A stretch of 64,000 nucleotides of DNA from CAYLJJ01 sp964384025 (GCA_964384025.1 CAYLJJ010000023.1:1-64000), one strand, 5' to 3'. Positions 41,301 to 49,943 are shown, numbered from the stretch's first letter. Notes: generated by a model from the letters alone, not told the origin. Numbers and translations are program-made.

Positions 41301-44300
41301 CTCTGCTAGACGATCAGAGGTATAGTCCAACAGCTCTGGGAGGGTGATTTCGCGTACATTGATGCCCTGCACCAGGGAGGCGGTGCCCTCATCTGTAGTT
41401 ACATGAGCGGTGACCCAGTACTGGTTGCGGCCTGTACGAGCGGAGCGGAACTGATAGCTGGTGCTGGCACCATCGGGGTGATCACCCTCATCATCAATCT
41501 CAGAGTCTCCATTGACATCCCAACGATAATGGTTGGGCTGCTGATCACCCAAGATGGTGATCCCAAAACCCATCGGCTGGATCTCAAGAACATCATCGGG
41601 GGTCTCGATGTGATCAACGAAGGAGTCCTCATCACAATCATCACCTAGACCGTCGTGATCCCAATCACTCTGCTCAGGGTTGGCGAGGAGGAGACAGTTG
41701 TCCAGCTCATCATCAACACCATCGGCGTCATCATCAGAATCACAGGCATCACCGAGCCCATCGCCATCAAAGTTGGCTTGGTCCATGTTAGCGACCGTGC
41801 TGCAGTTATCATCCTCGTCAAGGATGGTGTCTCCATCGTCATCCCCATCGCAGGGATCGCCAAAGCCGTCCCCGTCCAGATCTTCCTGATCAGGATTGCT
41901 CTCAACGCTACAGTTGTCCTCACCATCCTCTATGCCATCCCCATCATCATCTTCATCACAGGCGTCACCAAAGTTGTCACCATCTGTATCGGTGTTGTCA
42001 GGGTTAAAGACGCCATCGCAGGTATCTACATCATCAGCGACACCATCACCCTCAGCATCATCATCACAGTCATCACCGAGCCCATCGCCATCGAGATCTT
42101 CTTGGAGACCATCGATCTCGGGGCAGAGGTCCAGGCCGTTTAGTTCGCCATCTCCATCGATATCATCGTCACAGGCATCGACGATGCCGTCGCCATCCTG
42201 ATCATTGCCATCATCGGGCAAGGGACAATCATCACGTACATCAGGAATGCCGTCGTTATCATCATCATGATCGGAGACATCGCCCTCACCATCGCCATCG
42301 GTGTCGATTTGATCTGGGTTGTGTTGGTTGCTGTTGTCTACATCATCACAAACATGATCGTTGTCTGCATCGTCACAGGCTCCTGCGAGGTTGGGATCGC
42401 GAGCATAGATGAAGTAACGATCCCCTGTGTGAACTGACTGATCGTGCGCATGACTCCCATCTTGAGAAAGTACATGACCATCACCGGCGCCTGAACCACC
42501 CATGATGTTGGGTTCCCAGAGACGCCCAGGATCTGACCAAGCATTATCAAAGTCCACCAAGAGGAGCCAATTATCTGTCGTATGCCACGAGTAGTTACCG
42601 TCGATTTCAAAATTACGTACAAAAGAATCTCCACCACCGAGGTAGCTACTGAGATCATCACGTAGGGTCATTTCATGACGGACCCATGTTCCATCATGAC
42701 GATAACCGGCGAAGATAACATCACGGACGCCCACACCAGAATCGCAGGAATTACGAATATTAGCGAGGAGAGGAGCAGCAGAGGCTCCATCATTCTCCCA
42801 ACCATAACACTGAGTATAACCCTCAGCGCTTAGATCGGGACCCACATTGCCACCGGTAGGACCTCCAGGAATCACAGGAGGAGCATCACCGCCCTCGCCA
42901 TCATTTGGATCCAAAGGCCAGCTATCGTCAACATCAGGGATGCCATCGCCATCATCATCATTATCGCAACCATTACCCAGACCGTCTCCATCAGTGTCCT
43001 GTTGACCTGGATCAAAGACTAGGCCACAGTTATCGACATCATCGGGAACCCCATCTCCATCATCATCTGTATCGCAGGAGTTTCCAGCGCCATCACCATC
43101 TGTATCGGTCTGATCAGCGTCATTAGCTGTTGGACAGTTATCTTCAGCATTGGGGACCGTATCTCCATCGATATCATCATCGCAGAGATCTCCCAGGTTG
43201 TCCCCGTCTGTGTCTGCCTGGTTGGGATTAAAGAGATCCAGACAATTATCAACTTCATCATTGGCGCCATCATTGTCCCCATCAGGGTCACAGGGATCGC
43301 CGGTGCCGTCGCCATCCTCATCTGCTTGATCGGGGTTCTCAATCTCGGGGCAGTTATCGTTGCCGTTGGCGCGGCCATCGCCGTCGATGTCGGGATCACA
43401 GAGATCACCGATGCCGTCATCATCCATATCTGCCTGATCTTGATTGGGAACACCTGGGCAGTTGTCCATTACATCAACATGGGAGTCGTCATCCTGGTCA
43501 CGGATCTCGATGTCGATGGTCGCGCTGGCGCTCAAGCCGCCGTGATCTGTCGCGGTCACCGTTACCACATCGACATGGCCGGGGAGGCTGGTGTCGGGGT
43601 GGTAGATCACCTGGGTGCCCATATTACTCTCATCACCTGCGAACTCAGGCTCAACCTCAAAGTGTCCGCCGCCATCTGCAACCTCAAACCAGAAGCTCAG
43701 GCCCAAAACCCCCTCAGGATCAAAGGAGTTTCCGAGGTTCATGGTGACCGGGCTGCCATCGGTAGAGTAGGGTGTGCAGTTCTCGTGGTTACGATCACAG
43801 GTCCCGATATCGATCACGGGAGGATCCACATTGAGGATCAGCTCAATGGCCGCAGAGCCATAGGCACAGCTTGAACAATCTTCGGCGTCGATGCCATCGA
43901 CACACTCCCCGTTCCACTGACCATCATCACAGGCGCGGATGGGAAGGGCAATGCGATCACCAAGGGCCATCCCTTCAGCGATCACCACGCTCAGAGGACC
44001 TCCCATCGCGTTCTCTGACTCCTCATACTCGCCATTCTGGTTGAGATCCACATGTAGAGAGGTCAGATGATCACGGATGCTACCAGGAAATGGGTCGACC
44101 TCAGTATCGGGGTCGTAGGTTTGCGCGCTGGGATCGATGAGCACCTCTGTGCCGATATAACCCCGGTAGATGGCATCGATACCATCGGGATGGTGGATGA
44201 TGACAGGAACATGGTTGTCCAGGGAGATCTGCACCTCCACAGAGTCGCTGTCGTAGAAGACTCGGCCCCGATCATCAGTGACCGCCAGGGTGATGGTATG

Positions 44301-46148
44301 GATTTCACTATCCCCCCAATCGAGTTCATCCTCATAGGTATAGGTGAAAGTACGATTGGGATCGGCGGTCTCAAAGTCCCAGACGATCTCCTCTGGATCC
44401 ACTACTCCATTGTTGTTGAGATCCTCTGAGGGGAGATCTACACCATCGTCCAGATCACCATCTCCGTTGCCATCAAGCCCGTCTGGATAATCGATGACGT
44501 TCCACTGATAGCGAACGAGGTTGACATCAGGATCGAGGACATAGCTCCAGCTGTGGTCTAGGTTGATCTCTGTCCCTGGGCTGGCCAGTTCGGGGAGCGC
44601 GCGGGGACCCGCGATCGCCTCCAACCAGGTTTGGATGATCTGAGTCGCCATCGCGGTGCGAGAGCGTATACCGATGTAGCCTGCCCAGCTCCAAGAGCCG
44701 GTCCAGTTCCAGGAACCCACATCCCCCTCACTGGCATAGAGTTGGTTGAGGAAGAAGTTGGTGTATATGACATTCCAGTCGGTTCCGTTGGGTAGATAGC
44801 GGATCTCAGGGTTAAAGGACCTCAGTCCCTTAGTAGCAGCGTATACATAATAGAGTCCATAGCTTGAGGGCATGACACTCTGAACTGCTGTTAGCAGTTC
44901 TTGGACTTTATAGTAACTCGAGTCTTCTTCCTGAGTCCACCCATAGCTTACCAAGCCATTCCCAGCTAAACTAACCTTGCGTGAGCCATAATGACATCCA
45001 TTTGTGCCATTTAGCCCATCCGATGTCTCTCTATGTCCAGATTTGGCCCATTCATACGTATCTGTTCCAAATTTTCGATGAAGCAGTCGGAGGCTCTCTG
45101 GGGCCCACCCATTAGTAGAACAATCAGTGCTCGCTCCACTGTTCCACTCATAGTGCCACCAATAGTTTCCTTTCATCCCCGAAATAAGGCGATCCGCCAA
45201 GTCCTGTCCGATATGGTGAAGAGAGTTCCCAAAAACGCCATCGCCACCGACTGGAGAGATGTAATCTGGGTTTCCAAACTGTGCGACAGGCTCAATCCAT
45301 GCTGTTGAAAGATAACTTGTGGTATGGCTGTCATTATAAAGGACGTTTGAGAACGCGAGCGACTTATTATTGGTTCCATCAGAGTTGTTGTCATCAAAAT
45401 TTATATTAAGGTTGATATCTGCTAGAGCAAGGTTCGAGAGAATGCCGTGAACACCACACTGGGTCATATGACGAAAATAGGGATCATCAGCTCGATTGCG
45501 GCCAAAACCATGTCCACGACGAAGAATCGCATTGAGGCTGTGCCCTGTCGCATAGAGAGGGTGAGTTTCATCGATCCAACAGGTGTGTACGTTGTGTCCA
45601 TGACCATCATCGGCGCGATGCACAAAGCTGCGGAACATATACCAAAGGGCTCGATCGATGGCTCGGTTAGCGTGAAGCTGCCGAGTGAGAGATAGGTTCT
45701 GTGTTCCCTGACAGTTGGGGCTCCAGGAGTTGGCGGGGTTGGAGCAGATGCGGTCTACACGGATAAAGACCGGCATCACTGCTCGGGCCTCCTCAGCACC
45801 ACAAGTAACTTTCACTTTGGGGAAGAGCAAACGGTCACCAGGTAGGTCGGGATACTGGATATCCAGGTGAAGCGCTGCGAAGAAGCCGTTGCTGTCGGCG
45901 TTACGGGCCTGCTCGTCTGGATCTGTCCAGTCGCCATCTCCGTTGATATCCCACTGGTATTGGTAGGAACCGTTACAGCTCCCTCCCTCAGCGATAGCTT
46001 GGAGCGCGGTTTTACGCCCATTGAACGCAGGGTGGGGGATGTTTGGATTATCCTGAACCCAGGGGATGGCGCTGACCTCTAGAGGCTGTGCTTCTGCTTG
46101 GGGAACCCAAGCTGCAGCAAGCGATAACACAAAAAGCACTCTCTTCAT
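38388..46148 (-). CDS. Giant secreted thrombospondin type 3 / LamG / fibrinogen-like protein
   Basis: 2,586 residues. Signal peptide MKRVLFVLSLAAAWVPQAEA; AGGAGG precedes the ATG. After an N-terminal domain with many Cys, His and Trp (about 20-500) come PKD/cadherin-like modules (about 510-880). TSP3 calcium-binding repeats of the NPDQxDxDxDGxGDxCD type occur in two blocks (about 881-1087 and 1254-1509). They are split by a ~165-residue insert starting near SAEGYTQCYGWEND. A long helical region (about 1550-1960), a Cys-rich Dickkopf-like stretch (about 1970-2143), a LamG/concanavalin-like domain (about 2149-2330) and a fibrinogen-like C-terminus (GIYDIDFDG, LCDMQNGGW, from about 2380) follow. 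It probably acts as a calcium-dependent surface or matrix adhesin (inference). No sorting signal is seen at the C-terminus. Confidence 0.9.
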   Translation of the reverse strand: MKRVLFVLSLAAAWVPQAEAQPLEVSAIPWVQDNPNIPHPAFNGRKTALQAIAEGGSCNGSYQYQWDINGDGDWTDPDEQARNADSNGFFAALHLDIQYPDLPGDRLLFPKVKVTCGAEEARAVMPVFIRVDRICSNPANSWSPNCQGTQNLSLTRQLHANRAIDRALWYMFRSFVHRADDGHGHNVHTCWIDETHPLYATGHSLNAILRRGHGFGRNRADDPYFRHMTQCGVHGILSNLALADINLNINFDDNNSDGTNNKSLAFSNVLYNDSHTTSYLSTAWIEPVAQFGNPDYISPVGGDGVFGNSLHHIGQDLADRLISGMKGNYWWHYEWNSGASTDCSTNGWAPESLRLLHRKFGTDTYEWAKSGHRETSDGLNGTNGCHYGSRKVSLAGNGLVSYGWTQEEDSSYYKVQELLTAVQSVMPSSYGLYYVYAATKGLRSFNPEIRYLPNGTDWNVIYTNFFLNQLYASEGDVGSWNWTGSWSWAGYIGIRSRTAMATQIIQTWLEAIAGPRALPELASPGTEINLDHSWSYVLDPDVNLVRYQWNVIDYPDGLDGNGDGDLDDGVDLPSEDLNNNGVVDPEEIVWDFETADPNRTFTYTYEDELDWGDSEIHTITLAVTDDRGRVFYDSDSVEVQISLDNHVPVIIHHPDGIDAIYRGYIGTEVLIDPSAQTYDPDTEVDPFPGSIRDHLTSLHVDLNQNGEYEESENAMGGPLSVVIAEGMALGDRIALPIRACDDGQWNGECVDGIDAEDCSSCAYGSAAIELILNVDPPVIDIGTCDRNHENCTPYSTDGSPVTMNLGNSFDPEGVLGLSFWFEVADGGGHFEVEPEFAGDESNMGTQVIYHPDTSLPGHVDVVTVTATDHGGLSASATIDIEIRDQDDDSHVDVMDNCPGVPNQDQADMDDDGIGDLCDPDIDGDGRANGNDNCPEIENPDQADEDGDGTGDPCDPDGDNDGANDEVDNCLDLFNPNQADTDGDNLGDLCDDDIDGDTVPNAEDNCPTANDADQTDTDGDGAGNSCDTDDDGDGVPDDVDNCGLVFDPGQQDTDGDGLGNGCDNDDDGDGIPDVDDSWPLDPNDGEGGDAPPVIPGGPTGGNVGPDLSAEGYTQCYGWENDGASAAPLLANIRNSCDSGVGVRDVIFAGYRHDGTWVRHEMTLRDDLSSYLGGGDSFVRNFEIDGNYSWHTTDNWLLLVDFDNAWSDPGRLWEPNIMGGSGAGDGHVLSQDGSHAHDQSVHTGDRYFIYARDPNLAGACDDADNDHVCDDVDNSNQHNPDQIDTDGDGEGDVSDHDDDNDGIPDVRDDCPLPDDGNDQDGDGIVDACDDDIDGDGELNGLDLCPEIDGLQEDLDGDGLGDDCDDDAEGDGVADDVDTCDGVFNPDNTDTDGDNFGDACDEDDDGDGIEDGEDNCSVESNPDQEDLDGDGFGDPCDGDDDGDTILDEDDNCSTVANMDQANFDGDGLGDACDSDDDADGVDDELDNCLLLANPEQSDWDHDGLGDDCDEDSFVDHIETPDDVLEIQPMGFGITILGDQQPNHYRWDVNGDSEIDDEGDHPDGASTSYQFRSARTGRNQYWVTAHVTTDEGTASLVQGINVREITLPELLDYTSDRLAEEKGLANELEDPIQRTILLNLLDNVDADLEQAQWGSRYGRHGIALQATERLMQRLVLAQSSGANLGFEIWALSRQLKRTVEKLELELVEELGPDPDHPAMVRARDFLTAIDERYTGDDFEAVINDDPNQAVDLAHDAVEAYYWLRTMAAPCAQYGGFRMPDFADPIRRSAAAEGVNDDLGVALGQLAADMENYIAAGGADDPGPARPEVAEALATLERIRILQTLDVSISCDIEQNCVSDEQALDLELMAAKLAEDLQTAAVMGAWTREWQNCLVLTLKFRLELSIMRIEHVCGAHGSISANARDLQTTGLDLVEAGQDNAALDYFMAPEQRCEMTRVYNRCLAENMPEVNPSRGFESDCVNNQCAEDYDCREGMNCLVIDPATPDVKFCRYICADDSECPERSSTCDVGAGFCKRLQIQAVDPRDMIDCTRDGHCAPGAYCAIPDGDNGGSCTPGCRVLSDDCPMGAVCDEGSRTCIDPNACEVNADCLNNSYCAFVAGRQRCRVGCRIGNCPVGRFCYENEHVCLDNAERALRLSLAFNGDAHSADLYENHPGVLGRPQYGDGVYGEAIIVAPGDRLIVESNKSLQLEEFTFAFWFKLADLSATSSLFAYGEDGEGFRIDHIGAHLAMVWPGQFSLSGATALEQDQWYFLALSYDGDNLKLYLNGVEEVVRADNNFSVGLEASIRISYSVSGGSPVQHFNGAIDNFQLFDSALVQPELVGMAEEGELALSLCTADDQCEVGELCMIPNGQVEGLCTPEVMASCKAILDAGLSTGDGIYDIDFDGPGPLGAVPVLCDMQNGGWMQMVHFNAAVDGANFAVHAANWDDITANMSNESNNCGTTNDSVTYAGHNGPDNYRIQYYTKVLPEVMGITELRFDHSDRVISWDGALLVQAYDDLDQQVGRQLYDNHGCNFEVGNCTGGEVTQDVSGSQSISAEAGRTLSAFQWGIKHYQGNCGDSHRIYDYSLWVR
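41620..42400. repeat. TSP3-coding degenerate repeats, block 2
   Basis: Imperfect repeats rich in catc/gatg trinucleotides, with units of about 70-110 nt. On the minus strand they encode DxDxDGxGDxCDxDxDxDG calcium-binding units. Their asymmetric base content creates long plus-strand frames (for example 41655-42143) that are not genes. Confidence 0.8.
42890..43510. repeat. TSP3-coding degenerate repeats, block 1
   Basis: Six or so imperfect units encoding DNCP/DNCL...NPDQADTDGDG-type calcium-binding repeats on the minus strand. The block is separated from block 2 by about 490 nt of non-repeat coding sequence. Plus-strand frames here, such as 43326-43874, are shadows. Confidence 0.8.
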
Positions 46149-46320
46149 CTAAACTCCCTCCTGGAACTCAAATTCTAGGCAAGCATCTTACAGGAGCCTG
46201 GAGTATTCTTACGAGGGTAAAGGAACAGCGCTTAGGACTCAGACCCTCAATTTTGAACTTTTCCCCTGATGAGTTCTGGGCTCTTATGCGCCTTGAGAGA
46301 AATATTAAAGAGAACGCGAA

Positions 46321-47028
46321 ATGAAGAGATTGAGGCGTCGGTATGAGGGTCCCCAAGAGCTATTAAAGCTTTTGAAAGCTTCTGGTTGCATCTTGGGGCT
46401 GGAGGAGATCATCGAGGAGTTTCGATCCCTCGCTGAAGAGGAGGGCGCTGTCAGCGAGGTCCTTCCTCTCTTCTGGGAGTCTGAGCCTCGTTTCTCCAGC
46501 CCTGAGGAAGCGGAGCGAACCTTCAGCAACCTCTTTGGCCTCTGGGATGAGATCGCGGGGGCTCTAGACGAGGAGCTGCTCCTCCTACCCGAGCCAGGTC
46601 AACCCTTAAGTCCTCGCTTTGTCAGCCAAGCTTGGCGGGAGTTAGAGGGGCTCTCTGAGCGAGAGCGATCGCGGGCTCTGGATCAATTTGACAACAGACA
46701 GGGAGATCTTGGGGTCTTCCTGATGCGGTCTCTAGAAGGACTCAGCGCGGTCGCTTTAGAGACCGCTATGGATCTAGCCTTTGAGACCCTCTGGATCTCC
46801 ACGCGGGCGCGGGGTCTCCAAGCTTCGCTCAGGCTCGACCAGCTTCTACGGGCCCAAGAGGAGCTTGATGATCCTGAGGCAGAGCCTGAGCCAGCCTTAG
46901 CGGATCTGGCTCTCAGCACCCTCTGGGAACAAAACGCCGCTGAAGAGCGACCTCTGGATGAGCTGGAGATCCCTCAGGTGATGCGCAGCCTTCGCAGCCT
47001 ACGCCGCTGCCTCCAGAAGCCCAAATGA
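46321..47028 (+). CDS. Hypothetical acidic helical protein
   Basis: 235 residues, with a basic start MKRLRRRYEG and then mostly acidic, Leu-rich helices; no signal peptide and no membrane segment. No family is recognised. The stop overlaps the start of the efflux-adaptor gene (ATGA), so the two are coupled. It is divergent from the giant exoprotein across a 172-nt gap that must hold both promoters. An internal pair LGLEEIIEEF / FGLWDEIAGAL hints at repeated helical hairpins. Confidence 0.68.
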   Translation: MKRLRRRYEGPQELLKLLKASGCILGLEEIIEEFRSLAEEEGAVSEVLPLFWESEPRFSSPEEAERTFSNLFGLWDEIAGALDEELLLLPEPGQPLSPRFVSQAWRELEGLSERERSRALDQFDNRQGDLGVFLMRSLEGLSAVALETAMDLAFETLWISTRARGLQASLRLDQLLRAQEELDDPEAEPEPALADLALSTLWEQNAAEERPLDELEIPQVMRSLRSLRRCLQKPK

Positions 47029-48038
47029 GGCTCGCGTTTCTCAGCCTCCTGTTCGCTTGCACCGCGAGCAGAGAGGAGGAGAATAAGGCACAGGATATGG
47101 GCCTCTCCGCCCCAGTAGAGATTCAGAAGGCTTGGCGAGCTGCGATCGGAGATGGTGTTCGTGCCACCGCAACCCTACAGGCGAAGCGACGATTGGAGAT
47201 CCGTGCTCGGGCGGCGGGGGTGTTGAGGAGCTTGGCGTTAGAAGAGGGTGATGCGATCCAAGAGGGGCAGCTCCTTATCCGTTTAGAGCAGGAGGGGCTC
47301 ACAGAGCGCATTCGAGGGCTTCAAAGCAGCCTGCGTAGAGCTCAACGAGATCGAGATGAGCTACACAGGCTCTCCAAGCGAGGCCTGCTACCCAGACATC
47401 AACTCAGCGAGGCGGAGCACGCAGTAGAGCAGGCGCGCCTCAGCCTAAAGCGCCAAAAGCAAGAGGCTCGGCAGCTTGAAATCTACGCCCCTTTTCAGGG
47501 AATTTTGACAGCTCGCCATGTAGAGGAAGGAGAGGCGATCAGCCCTGGCACCCTGCTCTTTGGGTTGGCTGATCCCAGCACGCTTGAGCTGGAACTGCGG
47601 GTCGCAGAGCGCCATCTGCCTCGGCTTAAGCCAGGACTCAAGGTTGAGTTGAGGGCTGAAGGGGGTGTGAATGCCGAGGGACAGCTTGAACGGATCGCCC
47701 CCACAGTAGACCCACTCAGCGGCACCATCAAATTGAAGGTCTCGCTCAAGACCCAGCCTGGGTTAAAACCTGGAATGTTTATTCGGGCACGGATCATCTT
47801 GGACATCCACGAACAAGCGATCCTCCTGCCTCGGCGTGCAGTCTTCTTTGAAGAGGAGCAGCCTTTTGCTTTCCGTGTTCATGAAGGGCGAGCGGAGAAG
47901 CTGGCCTTGAGGTTGGGCTATGGAGATGGAGAGCGTCTAGAGGTCCTCAGCCCCATCAAGGAGGGTGATGCGCTCGTGATTTTTGGCCAGAGAGGCCTGA
48001 AGGAAGGAGCGCAAGTAGAGGTGGTCAAAGAGCTTTAG
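47025..48038 (+). CDS. RND-type efflux periplasmic adaptor lipoprotein (HlyD/MFP family)
   Basis: 337 residues with a lipobox SLLFAC (Cys12). Barrel-sandwich halves flank an alpha-hairpin: RARAAGVLRSLALEEGD, then the hairpin about 85-155 (RIRGLQSSLRRAQRDRDEL), then IYAPFQGILTARHVEEGE. A beta-barrel (VDPLSGTIKLKV) and membrane-proximal domain follow. Such adaptors bridge an inner-membrane pump to an outer-membrane channel. No RND, ABC or TolC gene follows; the next gene is on the opposite strand with interlocking stops. The partner pump must therefore be elsewhere, or the adaptor serves another purpose with the upstream helical protein. Confidence 0.87.
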   Translation: MRLAFLSLLFACTASREEENKAQDMGLSAPVEIQKAWRAAIGDGVRATATLQAKRRLEIRARAAGVLRSLALEEGDAIQEGQLLIRLEQEGLTERIRGLQSSLRRAQRDRDELHRLSKRGLLPRHQLSEAEHAVEQARLSLKRQKQEARQLEIYAPFQGILTARHVEEGEAISPGTLLFGLADPSTLELELRVAERHLPRLKPGLKVELRAEGGVNAEGQLERIAPTVDPLSGTIKLKVSLKTQPGLKPGMFIRARIILDIHEQAILLPRRAVFFEEEQPFAFRVHEGRAEKLALRLGYGDGERLEVLSPIKEGDALVIFGQRGLKEGAQVEVVKEL

Positions 48039-48610
48039 AGTGCTGAAGGACTCAAGAAAGCTTCCGCCTTATAACCCTCTGTGTCCTTCACCTCGATCTT
48101 GATCTCCAGATCCAGATCTTCCTCTCCACCACAGAGAAGTTGTTCGCTCTCTGGGCTCCAATTCCAACGGTAAAAGATCTCACAGGAGTCGGTTCCACAA
48201 GCCTCAGGACAGATCTCCTCCAGGCACTCAGGCTGACACTCTCCAAGACAGCCAGGCAAACAGCCCTCCTCCTCCTCACACTCCTCTTCACATTCCGTCT
48301 GGCAATGGATCTCAGCACACCAGCTCTCACAGCCGGGCATCCAAGGAACCTCTTCGCTTTGTAGATCCAGACGACTGGCCAAGACCTGCACCAGAGGGGT
48401 GCGTAGATTGGGGATCCCGTCCATATCCCTCACTTGAAGCTCAAAAGAATCTAGGGTCCACATGTTGTTCAAACCCACAGGGCGGCACTGAGCCTTAGCG
48501 TTGAGGATCTGAGGCTCATTGGGAGGTGGAGGAGGCTCTGGCTCTTTCTCTTCTCCACAGGCTGAGAGCCCCAAGAGCAGGAGCAAGCTGAGATGGATCT
48601 GAAACTTCAT
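48035..48610 (-). CDS. Cys/Glu-rich lipoprotein
   Basis: 191 residues from the ATG at 48610, preceded by AGAGG. Signal MKFQIHLSLLLLLGLSAC with lipidation at Cys18. After a Pro/Glu linker and an Ig-like stretch comes a segment of closely spaced Cys and Glu (WCAEIHCQTECEEECEEEEG, then CLPGCLGECQPECLEEICPE). This resembles a small disulfide- or metal-rich module inserted in a beta domain that resumes at FYRWNWSPES. Metal binding is possible. It lies 74 nt after the FmdB-like gene on the same strand. Confidence 0.8.
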   Translation of the reverse strand: MKFQIHLSLLLLLGLSACGEEKEPEPPPPPNEPQILNAKAQCRPVGLNNMWTLDSFELQVRDMDGIPNLRTPLVQVLASRLDLQSEEVPWMPGCESWCAEIHCQTECEEECEEEEGCLPGCLGECQPECLEEICPEACGTDSCEIFYRWNWSPESEQLLCGGEEDLDLEIKIEVKDTEGYKAEAFLSPSAL

Positions 48611-48684
48611 GGACCGCCTCTTGAGGATCGATTTTGATGCAGGGGAGCATAGGAGAGCAGCTCTCCGGTGTGCAAGCTGAAGGC

Positions 48685-48966
48685 TCAATCGGCGCTGAGG
48701 CCCTCAGGCCCTGCTCCTGCGCTCTTCTCATAACGACCTTTTCCCACCCTGCGGTACTCACTGAAGCCTTTACGCGCCAAGTTATTGGGACTGAGGAGAC
48801 CTCGAACGCTCCGTCCTACAGAGAAGTGAGTGGGGATTCGATGAATCTTCCCTCCACACTCAGGGCAAAAGGGCAGGGGCGTCGCGGAGATCTTTTGGAT
48901 CACCTGGATCCCTCGGGCGCACTCCAAGCAGCCCTCTTCGTCTGTTTTATAGTGATAGGTGGGCAA
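48685..48966 (-). CDS. FmdB-type zinc-ribbon protein
   Basis: 93 residues from a TTG at 48966, where the protein begins PTYHYKTDE after the initiator. This matches the MPTYEYxC start of FmdB-like ribbons. The frame stays open upstream but that part overlaps the divergent gene and is unlike the family. Zinc ligands come from CLEC and CPECGGK. The C-terminus is basic (GKGRYEKS). FmdB-like proteins are small regulators of poorly known role. It is divergent from the Lys/Ala-rich protein over 136 nt. Confidence 0.75.
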   Translation of the reverse strand: MPTYHYKTDEEGCLECARGIQVIQKISATPLPFCPECGGKIHRIPTHFSVGRSVRGLLSPNNLARKGFSEYRRVGKGRYEKSAGAGPEGLSAD

Positions 48967-49102
48967 GGGCCTCTCTCGATCTCTGATAAGTTCAGGCTCC
49001 TTGAATATAGGAAAAAGAGAGCGGGGGGCAGACTCTTTGCTCCTCCGATCCAAATCTGTAGGATGGCGCCCAGATAAAAGATTTACGAGATGGAGTTTCT
49101 TC

Positions 49103-49906
49103 ATGTTTAAGATCTGCCTGATCCTTCTGTTTGGCCTTGGGGCTGCCTTCGCTGCTCCTGTTGCACCTGTAGTCCCCGCAAGGGCCAAGGCCAAGGCACC
49201 CAAGATCAAAGCCGATAAGGTGCCCAAGGCGAAGATCGATATGCCCAAGGTCGAGGCGAAGGCGGCTCAGACCAAAACGGAGGCGCCGAAGAGCAGGGCG
49301 AAAATGCCCAAAGTTGAGGCGAAAAAGAGCAAGGCCGAGATGCCTAAACTGAAGATGCCTAAGGTTGAGGCCAAAGCCAAAACACCCATGTTCAAGGCCA
49401 AGGCAACAAAGGCCAAGGCAACAAAGGTCAAGGCTAAGATAGCAAAAATCAAGGCTAAGATAGCAAAAGCCAAGGCTAAAACAGCAAAAACTAAGGCAGC
49501 GAAAGGCAAAGCTAAAACAGCGAAAACAGCAAAAGGCAAGGCTAAGATAGCGAAAGCAGCGAAAGGCAAGGCTAAGATAGCAAAAGCCAAGGTGGTCCAA
49601 GTTGAAGCACCTCAGAGCCTCTTGGATACCCTCAACGATATGCGCATCCTCCTCCGTGCTCAGCGCCATAAGCTCTTCATCAACCGCTATGTTGCTCCTG
49701 AAAATCGCGCCTCTCTGGAGCGGGTGGGCATGGAGAAGATCATCGAGGGTTTTAAGGGAAAAAAGGCCGAGTTTCTCCTGAATGTCTTGGAGAACCTAGA
49801 GGATAACTCTGTAAAGATAGAGGAAAACATCGTCCATTTCCGGGGCGCCAATCGCCAGATCCGCTTTAAGCATATAGATGATATCTGGTACCTCATGAAC
49901 AAATGA
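49103..49906 (+). CDS. Exported lysine/alanine-rich repeat protein with C-terminal globular domain
   Basis: 267 residues from the ATG at 49103, seven bases after GGAG. Signal peptide MFKICLILLFGLGAAFA is followed by about 155 residues dominated by Lys and Ala (KAKIAKIKAKIAKAKAKTAK-type repeats), resembling histone H1 tails or AlgP-like proteins. A final ~90-residue domain is ordinary in composition: LLDTLNDMRILLRAQRHKLF to IDDIWYLMNK. It looks like a folded, conserved-type domain. A polycation exported to the periplasm could bind peptidoglycan, LPS, polyphosphate or extracellular DNA (inference). The start of the next gene follows by 37 nt. Confidence 0.82.
   Translation: MFKICLILLFGLGAAFAAPVAPVVPARAKAKAPKIKADKVPKAKIDMPKVEAKAAQTKTEAPKSRAKMPKVEAKKSKAEMPKLKMPKVEAKAKTPMFKAKATKAKATKVKAKIAKIKAKIAKAKAKTAKTKAAKGKAKTAKTAKGKAKIAKAAKGKAKIAKAKVVQVEAPQSLLDTLNDMRILLRAQRHKLFINRYVAPENRASLERVGMEKIIEGFKGKKAEFLLNVLENLEDNSVKIEENIVHFRGANRQIRFKHIDDIWYLMNK
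49380..49600. repeat. Short in-frame repeats in the Lys/Ala-rich gene
   Basis: Imperfect units such as aaggctaagatagcaaaa (18 nt) and gcgaaaggcaaggctaagat recur head to tail. All keep the frame and encode AKAKIAK/KGKAKTAK. Copy-number change by slippage would only alter tail length. Confidence 0.8.
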
Positions 49907-49943
49907 AAGATTGGACTGAAAATTGCTAGGCGTTCTCTACCCT

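Noticed and set aside
41655..42143. 162-codon Ile/Val-rich plus-strand frame and similar frames over the TSP3 region
   Set aside because: Antisense to Asp/Gly-rich TSP3 repeats (gac/gat read as gtc/atc). No start signals and no own features.
41620..43510. CRISPR-like regular repeats
   Set aside because: The repeats are degenerate, in frame and encode calcium-binding units; there are no identical repeats with unique spacers. No CRISPR array is seen in the window.
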